Source: [Borrelia] finlandensis
GTDB lineage: Bacteria; Spirochaetota; Spirochaetia; Borreliales; Borreliaceae
DNA length: 47,744 nucleotides
Direction: 5' to 3'
NCBI RefSeq assembly: GCF_000181875.2
Contig: NZ_ABJZ02000006.1
Location: forward strand, 1 to 47,744
Shown: piece by piece, positions 34,010-45,400 of the stretch
Position numbering within the stretch: the stretch's first letter is position 1
Layout of the letters: each line of letters begins with the position of its first letter
Notes under the pieces: model-generated
Told to the model about the DNA's origin: nothing
The model's input: only the letters and a program-made list of their open reading frames with translations
The model's database searches: none
Position numbers and translations under genes: made by a program

Positions 34010-36746
34010 GAAGAGCTTAAAACAAGAAAGTAAACAAAGTTGCTACATATCTTAAAGGCGATATTTATCTTACATCTAGATAGCTTGATAGAAAAAAAAG
34101 CGGGGCATATTATACTCCAGATGACTTAACTGATTTTATGGTCATATTATCAATTGAAGAGCAGCTTAAAGCCAAGTTCCCCTTAGATATAAGAATCATT
34201 GACAATTCTTGTGGCTCAGGGTATTTTTTAATTTCTTGTCTAGATTACTTAACAGAAAAAGTATGGTATCAGCTAGATAAATTTGAAGATGTAAAAAAAG
34301 AGCTTGATAAAGAATATGGGATTATTCTTAAAGAAAGTGAAGAATATGATGTTCAAGATAGTATAAGTAAAGAATTGGTGCTTAAAAGAATGCTGCTAAA
34401 GAGGTGTATTTATGGTATCGATATTAATCCTATTTCGGTTGAAATTACCATGCTAAGTTTATGGATAAATACCTTTGTTTTTGGAACACCACTAGGCTTT
34501 ATTGAGCATCATATAAAAGTGGGAAATGCTCTCTTAGGATATACTAAAGATGAATTTTTTGATATTGCAAAAAAGAAATTTGAAAGTGGATTTTCTTTAT
34601 TTAAAAAAAGAATTAAGGAAATTACAACTATTTTAGAAGATAGTTATCAAAAAATTAAAGGTATTAACGATACTACTAAGGAAGATATCGAAAGATCTAA
34701 AAAGATATACAAAGAATATGAGAAAAGTGAATATATAGATAATTTAAGAATAATATTTTCTTTAATTAAACTTTATTCATTATCTTTTGGCAAATCTTTA
34801 AATATATAATTTAGTGATATTACAGCTGTAATTAGTTTAATTGAAAATATTTTGAGTAATAAAACTTCTAATGAAGATAATGAAAAAATGGAGAAAATTA
34901 GAAAATTAAGTAGCCACTATAAATTTTTCCACTATGGAGTTGATTTTTTAGATATTAGGAAAGGATTTGATATTGTAATTGGAAATCCGCCATGGGAGAA
35001 AACCAAGTTTAATGAAGCAGAGTTTTTCTCAAAACATATTCCCAATTACAGAAAGCTAAGCATAAAAGAACAAAACAAAATAAAACAAGAAATGCTTAGT
35101 AAAGATAATCATCCTTTGAGCATTAAATACATTGAAGAAAAAATAGTATGAGTACTATTAATAATATTTATAAAAGTGATTTTAAAGATTTTACCAGTGG
35201 TGGTGATCCTAATCTTTTTAGATATTTTATAGCATTTAATTTAAAATTAATAAAAGAAAACGGAAATTTAACTTATTTAGTTCCTTCAGCTCTTTGGAGT
35301 GAATCTAGTTCTAGATCGCTAAGAAGACATATATTTGCTAACTATAAACTTAATTATATTTATCAATTTCAAAATCAAAAAAGATTTAAAGATGTGGTAT
35401 CATTTTTTAAATTTGCAATATTTCAGCTTAGTAATACTAAAGTTCCCACATCGAATTTTAAAGCAAAATTCATGATTCAAAGTAGTGATGATATTTTAAA
35501 AGAAATAACTAGGGATTTAAAAAACAGTAAAGATGATGCTTATAAAGGAATTGAACTAAATATAAACCAAATCAAGAAACTATCTCCTATTCAAGAATCA
35601 ATTATTGAATTTAAAGATAGTAAAGAACTTATCTTAATTAACAAAATGTTTAGTAAATTTAGTACTCTTAGTGAAGAATATATTAATTTTAAAAAAGGGC
35701 TAGTTCTAAGCATAAAGAATCGTAAATCTTTATTGAAAGAATATAATAATGTAAACTTTATATTTCTTTATTCTAGGGCCAATATCTATAGTTTAATTCA
35801 AGATTTTTTTGAAGATAAAAATTCAAAGGAAAGTTCTAAAAATTACTATGGATCGATAAAGATGACTTAGAAAAAGTATTGGCTAAAGATAATCAACATC
35901 ACTCTGAAAGATCTGCTATAGAGATATTGTAAGAAGCATAAATGAAAGAGCCATGATTAGTACTTTGTCTCCTAGAAATTGTTATTGTATGAATTCACTG
36001 TATATAGATTGTGAAAAAATACTAATATTTATTTATAAAAAATTATTTATTATGTCTATTTTTAATTCATTTGTATTTGACTATTTAATAAGAAGATTTG
36101 CTTTAAGCACTGATATTGTAAAATCATGTTTATATCAATGCCCTATGCCTCAACCCTAAGAAAAAGAAATTTTAAGTAATTCTTTATATTTAAATTTTGC
36201 AAAAAATACTTCTTTACTGATAGCTAAAAATGATCCTTTAAATTTCTCTAATTTACTTTACTTAGAGCACTTTGAATTTAGTAAAGAAAAAGTTAATAAA
36301 ATTCTAAAATTAGATACTAAAGATGAATTTTTCAAAGAAAAATAAAATGAAAATGACTTTATTGTAGCTAGTCTTTATTCGCTAGCCAAAGAAGATTTTA
36401 TCATTTTGCTTGGTGATTTTAGGGTATTAAAAAATAAAAAAGGATAAGAACATCTTATATCTTTAATAAAAGGATATGAGAATTATTGTAAAACTAAATT
36501 AAGTAGCGAGGTATATCGAAATAAAAGTTGCTTAGTGGCCCGAATCATTTTTACTTATTATACAACAATGAAAGCATTTTTATTAGAATTTTAGTAAAGG
36601 ATAGAGAATTGTATAATTTTTGCAAACAAGATTCTAAAAGATTGTATTTTATTATTGAAAAAATTTATAAAGACAAAAAGGATATTTTATTTGAGCTAAT
36701 AATTGAGTATAAAAAAATAAAAGACATAAAAAAACAAAGCCATTGA
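34010..36746 (+). pseudogene. type IIG restriction enzyme/adenine methyltransferase relic
   Basis: Relic of the large plasmid-borne restriction-modification proteins (BBE02/BBQ67 type). Recognisable are KKSGAYYTPDDLTDFM (34093-34140), methyltransferase motif I IIDNSCGSGYFLISCLDYL (34195-34251), CIYGIDINPISVEITMLSLW and the catalytic motif IV 'IVIGNPPWEKTKF' (34975-35013). Then come ENGNLTYLVPSALWSESSSR and LRRHIFANYKLNYIYQFQNQ. Stops or shifts occur at 34081, 34807, about 35150, 35870 and later. The N-terminal nuclease part is absent. Intact relatives limit entry of foreign DNA into Borrelia. Confidence 0.8.
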
Positions 36747-37922
36747 TTTAAAATATATATTATGATATTATTCAATTAGGTTAGGAATTTAATTCCAACA
36801 CCTATTTATTTGCTGTAAACGGAATAGCCCATATAGGGCCTTTTTGCTATATACAATTTAAATCTAAAATATTATTAATAAAACTAAAAAATTATTAGGA
36901 GATGCTATTTTATAAAAAAAATAATTTAAAGTGAAAAAAACTTATATTTAATGTATCTGATTTAGAAATGGCAGCTCAAATATCAAGATTAATGAATATA
37001 AAAGTTTTTAATCTTAAACAATAAAAAATAATTAATTTAAGTTGCTAAAAAAATCTCAAATATTTTAAACCAATTGAAAATTAAGACTATAAGCTACTTT
37101 TAAGTCCAGGGGCTGGCATTTAAATCAAAAGGGGGCATTCTTATCTTATGAAAAATTTTGTAAAAACTATGAAAAATAAAGGAATCTATTTTGTTTAAGA
37201 GCTTGAAATTTATTTATGTAAAAAACTCACTGATAGAATAGTGAATAATAATAAAAGTGTCAATAATCAAAAAAAATATATTTTTTAAAATACCCATTTA
37301 GAAATTCTAGAAAGAATATAGTAAAAAACAATTTAAATCCAAAACAAGTTTTTAATTGTAGACTTAGTTTTAATATTGCAAAAAAAAGAAATAGAATGCC
37401 AAAGATTGCTAAAAGCAGTATGTTTTCTAAAAGCAAAATATGATGACTGTGCAAAATCAAAAGACCAAAAACATATCAACTTAGAGATATACTGGCTGGT
37501 ATAAATATCAGGGCATATTTTTCTATTGTATTGATACTTAAAATCTTTGGATGCTAATTTTTCTAAATTAATAGCCATAAAAGGCTCATTATCTAGTGAA
37601 TTATCTTTATATTAACAGTAAGCATAAAATATATATTCTAATCCCTTCCCAAGAATCAAAATTTTTACCTTATATCATAAAAAGTTTTCTAGAAATTCTT
37701 TAAATATTGAAGAGTTTAGACCTTTTGCAGTAACAAAAAAGTATACAGACAAATTTTTAGTTTAACTAAAAAAAGAAATAAAAAAATACTAGCAATGATT
37801 TTCTTGAATTTTTTAAAGCTTAAATTGTTTTTATATACCTTCTTATACCGTTATTAAAAAATATCAAGATTCTTTTTATTGATTTTATAAAATTCTTACT
37901 TATAAAAAAATAGGGAATATAA
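36747..37922. other. decayed stretch with a duplicated relic
   Basis: Only fragments are seen. 37296-37440 is homologous to 28795-28920 (shared AGAAATAGAATGCCAAAGAT), and the frame continues FLKAKYDDCAKSKDQKHINL. A second block near 37550-37760 reads DANFSKLIAIKGSLSSELS and FSRNSLNIEEFRPFAVTKKY. Stops interrupt all of them. The protein family is unknown to me. Confidence 0.55.
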
Positions 37923-38732
37923 TTAAGGTAATTCACCCAAATTATTTTTTTCGATAGCTATTTTATGGAAAAGTCCACTAGGAAATATAATTTTAGCCTT
38001 GTTTAAATACATTTTATATTCTTTTTCTCTTTTAAGTTGGAAATATCCCTGACTTAACCATACATTTGTTAAATATTTTTCTAAATTTCTTTTACTATAT
38101 TTGAGAGCCTTTTGTAAAAATTCTATTGCTTTCTTTGAACTGCCCCCTGCAATTCTTGGAGAATATAAATACCACGTTGCTAAAGAAATATTGGCAAATA
38201 CATTCTCATTATCAATTTCTAAAGATTTAATTAGTGCATTTTTAGCTTCATTTGAGATTTTAACTAATTTCATGCCTCTCGTATATTTTAGAATAGATAA
38301 ATTTAAATCGCCCAATACCCTGTATGCATCGCTTCTAACTAATTTTTGACAACCTTTAAAGAATTGAGAAGAAATAAAATCTAAAAGATCACTTTTGGCA
38401 CTTAAAAATATAGAATAACTATCAGAAAAATTTTTAATATTTAAGCTTTGAGACAAAGACGCAATCTGAAAATTAACAATGCTGGCAAGATAATTTTTTC
38501 TAATATCCTTAAATGATTCTAACTTCTTATCTAAGGCTTTAAATTTATCTATATAAAAATTTATATAATCAGATTGATCTTTTAAGACAAGCCCAAGCCT
38601 ATTGTTAATATCACCAGAATAATAATTTTCTAAAATATTATTATACTCCACATTTAAAGTTTCAAAAGAATTCGAATATAGAAAATTAAAATTTAAAATT
38701 AGAAAAAAGAAATAATAAAGATAAACTTTCAC
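37923..38732 (-). CDS. exported TPR-like protein, TatT candidate
   Basis: A 269-residue protein starting at GTG 38732 behind AGAAGG. The N-terminal signal peptide (YLYYFFFLILNFNFLYSNSF) is followed by a helical body. The block NVFANISLATWYLYSPRIAG, then GSSKKAIEFLQKALKYSKRN, is typical of TRAP-T (TatT) and TPR proteins: a 'Gg...kA...f.kAl' helix-turn-helix. Another repeat is at residues 143-175. TatT of Treponema is a periplasmic TPR lipoprotein that works with a TRAP transporter; no transporter genes lie nearby. This copy looks intact although both sides are debris. The functional assignment is tentative. Confidence 0.6.
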   Translation of the reverse strand: MKVYLYYFFFLILNFNFLYSNSFETLNVEYNNILENYYSGDINNRLGLVLKDQSDYINFYIDKFKALDKKLESFKDIRKNYLASIVNFQIASLSQSLNIKNFSDSYSIFLSAKSDLLDFISSQFFKGCQKLVRSDAYRVLGDLNLSILKYTRGMKLVKISNEAKNALIKSLEIDNENVFANISLATWYLYSPRIAGGSSKKAIEFLQKALKYSKRNLEKYLTNVWLSQGYFQLKREKEYKMYLNKAKIIFPSGLFHKIAIEKNNLGELP

Positions 38733-38953
38733 AACCTTCTACCACCTTATAATTAAAGATAATTCAATAAATAAATTTATCTATATTTGGTTTTTAAAAA
38801 ATAAAATTATTCCAAAAATTAATGACAATTGGATTCATCGAGTTATATTTTCAATATTATAAATTAAATATAAAATTATAAGAAAAATTAAGGGCAAAAT
38901 TACGGACTTTTAAAATAAAAAATTACATATAATATACACGTTTAAACTGTGCA

Positions 38954-38989
38954 AATTTATCAAGGAAACATTTTTTCCCTTGATAAATT
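38954..38989. terminator. hairpin downstream of the PFam54 gene
   Basis: A perfect 12-bp stem AATTTATCAAGG (38954-38965) / CCTTGATAAATT (38978-38989) lies 33 bp downstream of the - strand gene ending at 39022. The loop contains six T. There is no long T tract after the stem, so termination strength is uncertain. Confidence 0.55.
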
Positions 38990-39021
38990 CTCTATATCTA
39001 TAAAAACAAATAAATTACTTA

Positions 39022-39819
39022 TTACTTATTTAAAATTTTTGTTATTTCAGAAGATAAAGTTTCGGTTTTAAGTATTTCATATTTAAGAAAATATTCATAC
39101 ATTAACTTAATGTATTCAATAAATCCTGTCGTTTCTTCTAAAGGATCTTTAATGTTATTTGAATTGGTGTCATTTTCACAATAGTTAATAATTTGATTTA
39201 CAATGTCAATCCATCTCCTCTTAAAGGCCACCAACTCTTTAAGCTTGCTTAAAACAAGGCTTAATTCTTCTTTATTTAAGCTTATTAATCTATCTATTTG
39301 ATCGTTTATTTTTTTAGTTGAAAATTCTAACTCATATTGAGAATAATATTGTCCAGCTCTAACCATAATAAAATCTAAATTTTGATTATCAGCAAGGCTT
39401 GATATTTTATTAAGAATTTTCCCAAAAGTTCTTATTAATTCCTCATTATAATTTAAAGATGAATAAAACTTTCTTCGTATATCACTGTTTTCATTATGCG
39501 AATATTTCTCTCGATTAGAATCTAATATAAGATTATTAAATAGAGAATCCTTCATGCCAAACTGATCTAAGGGTTCGATTTTTGCTTTATCCAAGATTAT
39601 CTGAGCTTTAACAAACTTGGCAATTTTAATTATTTCAATTATCAAATCTTCTTGGGTCACTTCGCTTTTGAAGTCATTTTCTTTTGGTTTTAAATTTTTT
39701 CCAAGTATCTTTTTGCTTTTATTAAATTCAAAATCCTTATTTTCTAATACTGAATTTTCAGAATTACATGACAAAAAGCCTAAAAAATAGATTATTATAA
39801 TTAAATTATTCTTTTTCAA
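39022..39819 (-). CDS. PFam54 surface lipoprotein (CspA/BbCRASP-1 family)
   Basis: A 265-residue lipoprotein precursor starting at TTG 39819 with AGGAG upstream. The signal peptide KNNLIIIIYFLGFLSC has the lipobox FLSC. The family core is clear: AKIEPLDQFGMKDSLFNNLI, SDIRRKFYSSLNYNEELIRT, FGKILNKISSLAD, IMVRAGQYYSQYELEF, LSKLKELVAFKRRWIDIVNQ and 'TTGFIEYIKLMYEYF'. Members include CspA (binds factor H) and other lp54, lp36 and lp28-4 proteins that bind complement or host ligands. Its ligand cannot be told from sequence. It is expected on the cell surface. A strong inverted repeat in its promoter suggests regulation. Confidence 0.85.
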   Translation of the reverse strand: MKKNNLIIIIYFLGFLSCNSENSVLENKDFEFNKSKKILGKNLKPKENDFKSEVTQEDLIIEIIKIAKFVKAQIILDKAKIEPLDQFGMKDSLFNNLILDSNREKYSHNENSDIRRKFYSSLNYNEELIRTFGKILNKISSLADNQNLDFIMVRAGQYYSQYELEFSTKKINDQIDRLISLNKEELSLVLSKLKELVAFKRRWIDIVNQIINYCENDTNSNNIKDPLEETTGFIEYIKLMYEYFLKYEILKTETLSSEITKILNK

Positions 39820-39831
39820 AATATTCTCCTC

Positions 39832-39877
39832 ATTGATATATTAATTAAATTAATATATCAATGTATTTTAATTTCAA
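39832..39877 (-). promoter_or_regulatory. PFam54 promoter with 14-bp inverted repeat
   Basis: Arms ATTGATATATTAAT (39832-39845) and ATTAATATATCAAT (39849-39862) are perfectly complementary with a 3-bp centre. On the - strand TTGAAA (39877-39872), a 16-bp spacer and TATTAA place the -10 element inside the repeat. The RBS AGGAG follows at once. The geometry is that of an operator. Confidence 0.65.
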
Positions 39878-39980
39878 ATTTCTTTTAATGAATTATTGAA
39901 TAAAAAGCGATATTCAAAAAGTATAATTAACAGTATATTAAGTCCAATAAAAATTATTAAATATCCTTAAAATTAGAAAA

Positions 39981-40034
39981 AATTAGAGCTTAATTCTGCT
40001 TTCACAGAAAGTGAAAGCAGAATTAAGCTCTAAT
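39981..40034 (-). terminator. 24-bp perfect hairpin, - strand terminator candidate
   Basis: Arms 39982-40005 and 40011-40034 are exactly complementary over 24 bp with loop AGAAA. On the - strand the stem is followed by TTTTTT. It would stop transcripts coming from the decayed parA side before they reach the PFam54 gene. The stem is much longer than ordinary terminators. Confidence 0.7.
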
Positions 40035-40129
40035 GGCGGTCACAAATTAAGGCAAATTTTAAATGGAAAACTTAGCCTTGTTTTAAGGGTACACCAATTT
40101 AAAAATAAAATCAATAATTATACAATAAA

Positions 40130-40755
40130 TTAATAAATTTTTTCTTTGAATTCTTTCATAACTTGCTCAATCCAATCTTTTTTATCTGAAAAAACCTTAT
40201 CCAAAAAAAACTCTGTAAACAATAAAAAAAGCTCTAAAAGTTCATAGCTCTAAAATGTCCACTTCCCAGCTGTCATTGGTATTGCTATATAATGTGTAGC
40301 ATTTAAAGCACATCTTAATGTTAAATCTAGACTAGGATTTGTATCAATCAAGATATAATCATAATTGATTTTCAATCTTTTTATTTCTAAAGGATTTTTT
40401 AGCTTCAAATCAATAGCTTTGTGTTTATTTAGGCAATGAAAATCTCCATTTAAACTATGCAATGTTAAATAGCCGGGAATTAAGTTCAAATTGTTTTCCA
40501 AGTTAATAATTGTGTCATTAATGCCTAAATTATCCTTTAAAACCTCACAAATGTTTTTTTCTAAATCTATATTATTTTCCTTTATTTTTTCATAAAAATA
40601 ACTAGTAGTTGATGCTTGTGTGTCTATGTCTATTAACAATACCTTATATTCTTTTGATAAAAGAGTAGCAAAAATTATAGCACTTGTGCTTTTTCCAACT
40701 CCTCCCTTTATGCTAGTAATTGTTATTATTTTTGTTCTTTTTCTATCTATTTGGT
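40130..40755 (-). pseudogene. parA (PF32) - PF49 chimeric relic
   Basis: On the - strand the frame contains IITITSIKGGVGKSTSAIIF (Walker A), LLIDIDTQASTTSYFYEKI, YDYILIDTNPSLDLTLRCAL and PMTAGKWTF. It meets a TAG (40250-40252) and goes on in the same frame as SYELLELF, the normal parA continuation. It then switches to TEFFLDKVFSDKKDWIEQVM, the C-terminal end of PF49, and ends at 40130. So the C-terminal half of parA and most of PF49 were deleted, joining both genes in frame, and a nonsense codon followed. A proper start codon is not evident. Confidence 0.8.
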
Positions 40756-40759
40756 TATA

Positions 40760-41280
40760 AGACCTCCATTTGATAATTTTTTTTTGTCATAAAATTGATA
40801 TATTTCCTTTTCTAAAGTTAGAAGTATCTTAATCAGAGATTTATAATATTTTTTTTAATTTTGTCTTTTCTTAATAAATAGGAAATTCCTACAATATAGC
40901 AAAATATACTTCCTGTTTTGAATTTAAATTGTATATAGTATATTTTTAAAAATGTAGCTGTTTTTAACTTACTATTTTCCTCGTATATTCTTGAAACATT
41001 CTTTATTGGTTTTCTACATCCATAGCTAATTCCTAAAAATTTGTCTTCATCTTTTAAAGAAAAAAGGCCAAATGTTTCTGTTTTTTTCCTGTCAAGTAAA
41101 TTCCTAAATGAAATGAAAAATCTGTAATTTTGATTTTTCTTAGTTCCAAATGCACGAAAATCTAAAAATATTTTAGTATGGTATATATTTTTGTTATCTT
41201 TTTTTATTTTTGTTTTTTTATAAGGTTTTCCATAATCTATCTTTAAATGATGAATTTTCTGGTGATTAAGGATTTTTCTT
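40760..41280 (-). pseudogene. PF50 (DUF226) relic of the third cassette
   Basis: On the - strand the pieces are IYHTKIFLDFRAFGTKKNQN, YRFFISFRNLLDRKKTETFG, LFSLKDEDKFLGISYGCRKP and FKFKTGSIFCYIVGISYLLR. They align in order with the intact PF50 at 14252 (YHTKIMMDIYKFG, KEGDKFIGIFYGYRKP, FRFKAGSVFCYFKGLYRLL). Stops and frame changes prevent translation. It lies between the parA and PF57 relics as in intact cassettes. Confidence 0.75.
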
Positions 41281-42264
41281 TATCCTTAATTAATTTTAGT
41301 AAATCGTAATAGTATTTATTGTTGAACGAATCAGAATATTTTGGTTGTTCTATTTGATTTAAATAGCTTTTTATTATTTTTATTAAAACTTCATTTTCAA
41401 TTTTGGATTTTATTTTTAATTGTTCAAATAATATGTTAAGTATATTGTTTTTGGTATTTTCTTATGTTGTCTTTATATTTGGTTTATCTATATTTTTTAT
41501 TTATTATTTGTTTTAAGTAATCATATTTATTTTGATATAGTATAAAATGAGGTTTATTTTTGTATTTTAAATATACATTTTGAAAATGTATATTTAATTC
41601 TTTTCATTTAATCCTTCTTTTTCCAAAATTCTTTTAGTTTTTTTAATAACATTTTTAGTTCTTTTTTCTTTATTTTTGCGGTTTTCTTATTTTTTTTAGT
41701 TCTTTCATTATTTCTATTTTCATGTTCTTTTTTATATCGAAATTTAAAATCTTTGAAAATGATTTTGTTATAAATTTGCATTTTTTTGCATAATTTTTTA
41801 TTTGTAAATTTTCAATTCTTTTAATTGTTTCTTTTTCTTTATTAATGTTATTATTACATTCCTTTAATTCTACACCCCTTTTTTTTTGAAAATTCTTTTT
41901 TAATGTATTTATTCTTAAGTTAAATCTAATTTCTTTCTTTTCTTTAAAATATTGGTTTATTTTCTGGTAGCATTCTTTTTTGGGATAATTAAGTTTATAA
42001 TAAATTTCTGTCCCACAATTTATCCCATATGACGATAGTAGTTTGTTGTGACTTTTATTTCGTTATTTAATTTGTAAAGATAGTTTTGTAATGTTTTTAT
42101 TTTAATAGGTTCTTGATCATTTCTTTTTTAGATTTTCATTAAAGTAATATAATATGTTGCTTTGGGTGTATTTTTAATTTTTATTATTTAAATAGTCTAG
42201 TGTTGAGATAAGAACTATCAATTTATGTTGAACTTTGTTTTTAAATTTTTTTGCTTTTCCCATT
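41281..42264 (-). pseudogene. PF57 replication gene relic of the third cassette
   Basis: The start is well preserved on the - strand: AAGGAGAAGTAAA, then ATG (about 42262), MGKAKKFKNKVQHKLIVLIS, TLDYLNNKN, a stop, then YTQSNILYYFNENLKKK. Further on come VTTNYYRHMG and YYKLNYPKKECYQKINQYFK. It is the same order as in the intact protein at 13145 (HQHKLISLTSTLDFL, NILYYYNKNLKRN, TTNYYQHMG). Many later stops are present. Confidence 0.75.
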
Positions 42265-42339
42265 TTACTTCTCCTTAATTTGTGCATATCTAATATAGAT
42301 ATTATATCAAGATGAATTTAAAAGCAAATTAAAATTAAT

Positions 42340-42420
42340 TTAATAAATATTTGTTTCTAAATCTAAAAGAGTATCAACAGCAAACTTTCCATTCTTAGCC
42401 ATTCCCCGCAGCACAATAGC
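42340..42420 (-). other. terminal, truncated vls cassette end
   Basis: The last unit stops right after the IR6 block: GKFAVDTLLDLETNIY then TAA. It lacks the YKDGVKSAVES...KEISEKL block that follows IR6 in the five other copies. GC content drops sharply at this point. This is the plasmid-interior end of the array; the array's upstream end, and possibly vlsE, lie beyond 47744. Confidence 0.8.
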
Positions 42421-45400
42421 AGCAGCAACCTTACTATTCTGATCCATACTACCACCACCATTAGCAGCAAAAGCAGCACCACCTCGCTCAGCCGCCCCAA
42501 TAGCAGCCGAAATCGGATTATTAGCCGCACCAGCCCGCTGACCAGCCCCAGCCGCACCACCACCAGCCCCACCATTCTTAGCAGCATCAACATTCTCTTT
42601 CAATATCTGCTCACCACTAACCGCATTTATAGCCCCAGCCGCTTTCTGTGCTTGCGCATCACTAGCACCCTGACCAGCACCATTAGCCCCAGAGAACAAA
42701 TGCCCCGCATCCGCATTACCAGTCCTAGTAGCATCACCATCACCAGCAGCTTTTAACAACTCTTTTTTTTCTTCCTTACCAGCCCCAGCTGCCTTCTCAG
42801 CAGCATCAACAATCGCCTTCATCCCATTAGCAATCCCTTTAACACTGTTTGTATCAGCTGCACCACCAGCAGCACCATCAGCATTCACAACATTCCCAAT
42901 CGAAGTCGCAGCATCACTACCAGCCGCTTCAGCAGCCTTCTTAGCAGCATCGGCAATTGCTTTTAACTTTTCGCTAATTTCTTTGACACCACTTTCAACA
43001 GCACTTTTCACCCCATCCTTATGATTGGCAAAATTGGCACTATTAACAGCAAACTTTCCATTCTTAGCCATTCCCCGCAGCACAATAGCAGCAGCAACCT
43101 TACTATTCTGATCCATACTACCACCACCATTACCACCAAAATCAGCACCTCGCTCAGCCGCCCCAATAGCAGCCGAAATCGGATTAGTAGCAGCACCAGC
43201 CCGCTGACCAGCCCCAGCCGCACCACCACCAGCCCCACCATTCTTAGCAGCATCAACAATCTCTTTCAATATCTGCTCACCACTAACCGCATTTATAGCC
43301 CCAGCCGCTTTCTGTGTTTGCGCATCATCAGCACCCTCATCATTAGCCCCAGAGAACAAATGCCCCGCATCCGCATTATCAGTCCTAGCAGCAGCAGCAC
43401 CACCAACAGCTTTTAACAACTTTTTTCCTTCCTTACCAGCCGCAGCTGCCTTCTCAGCAGCATCAACAATCGCCTTCATCCCATTAGCAATCCCTTTAAC
43501 ACTGTTTGTATCAGCTGCACCGCCAGCAGCACCATTAACATTCACAACATTCCCAATCGAAGTCGCAGCACCACTATCAGCCTCTTCAGCAGCCTTCTTA
43601 GCAGCTTCGGCAATTGCTTTTAACTTTTCGCTAATTTCTTTGATAGCACTTTCAACAGCACTTTTCACCCCATCCTTTTGATTGTCAAAATTGGCATTAT
43701 CAACAGCAAACTTTCCATCCTTAGCCATTCCCCGCAGCACAATAGCAGCAGCAACCTTACTATTCTGATCCATACCAGCAGCAAAAGCAGCACCTCGCTC
43801 AGCCGCCCCAATAGCAGCCGAAATCGGATTATTAGCCTGACCAGCACCAGCACTAGCCGCACCACCACCAGCCCCACCATTCTTAGCAGCATCAACAATC
43901 TCTTTCAATATCTGCTCACCACTAACCGCATTTATAGCCCCAGCCGCTTTCTGTGCTTGCGCATCACTAGCACCAGCATTAGCAGCCCCAGAGAACAAAT
44001 GCCCCGCATCCGCATTACCAGTCTTAGCAGCATCACCACCACCAACAGCTTTTAACAACTCTTTTTTTCCTTCCTTACCAGCCGCAGCTGCCTTCTCAGC
44101 AGCATCAACAATCGCCTTCATCCCATTAGCAATCCCTTTAACACTGTTTGTATCAGCTGCACCACCAGCAGCACCAGCACCATCAGCATTCACAACATTC
44201 CCAATCGAAGTCGCAGCATCACTACCAGCCGCTTCAGCAGCATTCTTAGCAGCATCGGCAATTGCTTTTAACTTTTCGCTAATTTCTTTGACACCACTTT
44301 CAACAGCACTTTTCACCCCATCCTTTTGATTGTCATTATTAACAGCAAACTTTCCATCCTTAGCCATTCCCCGCAGCACAATAGCAGCAGCAACCTTACT
44401 ATTCTGATCCATACCACCAGCAGCAAAAGCACCACCTTGCGCAGCCGCCCCAATAGCAGCCGAAATCGGATTATTAGCCTCATCAGCAGCAGCACCAGCA
44501 CCAGCCCCACCATTCTTAGCAGCATCAACAATCTCTTTCAATATCTGCTCACCACTAACCGCATTTATAGCCCCAGCCGCTTTCTGTGCTTGCGCATTAT
44601 TAGCACCCGCACCAGCACCATTAGTCCCAGAGAACAAATGCCCCGCATTCGCATTATCAGTCCCAGCATCACCAGCAGCTTTTAACAACTTTTTTCCTTC
44701 CTTACCAGCCGCACCAGCAGCAGCCCCGCCAGCCCCACCATTCTCAGCAGCAGCATCAACAATCTCTTTCAATATCTGCTCACCACTAACCGCATTTATA
44801 GCCCCAGCTGCTTTCTGTGCTTGCGCATTATCAGCACCATCACCATCATTAGCAGTCCCAGAGAACAAACGCCCCGCACCCGCATTATCAGTCCCAGTAG
44901 CATCACCACCACCAACAGCTTTTAACAACTCTTTTTTTCCTTCCTTACCAGCCGCAGCTGCCTTCTCAGCAGCATCAACAATCTCTTTCAATATCTGCTC
45001 ACCACTAACCGCATTTATAGCCCCAGCTGCTTTCTGTGCTTGCGCAGCATCAGCACCATCACCATCATTAGCAGTCCCAGAGAACAAACGCCCCGCACCC
45101 GCATTACCAGTCCCAGTAGCATCACCACCACCAACAGCTTTTAACAACTCTTTTCCTTCCTTACCAGCCGCACCAGCCGCAGCTGCCTTCTCAGCAGCAC
45201 CAGCACCAGCCTTCTCAGCAGCATCAACAATCGCCTTCATCCCATTAGCAATCCCTTTAACACTGCTTGCATCAGCTGTACCCGCACCAGCACCAGCAGC
45301 ATTCACAACATTCCCAATCGAAGCAGCATCACTACCAGCCGCTCCAGCTGCCGTCTTAGCAGCTTCGGCAATTGCTTTTAACTTTTCGCTAATTTCTTTG

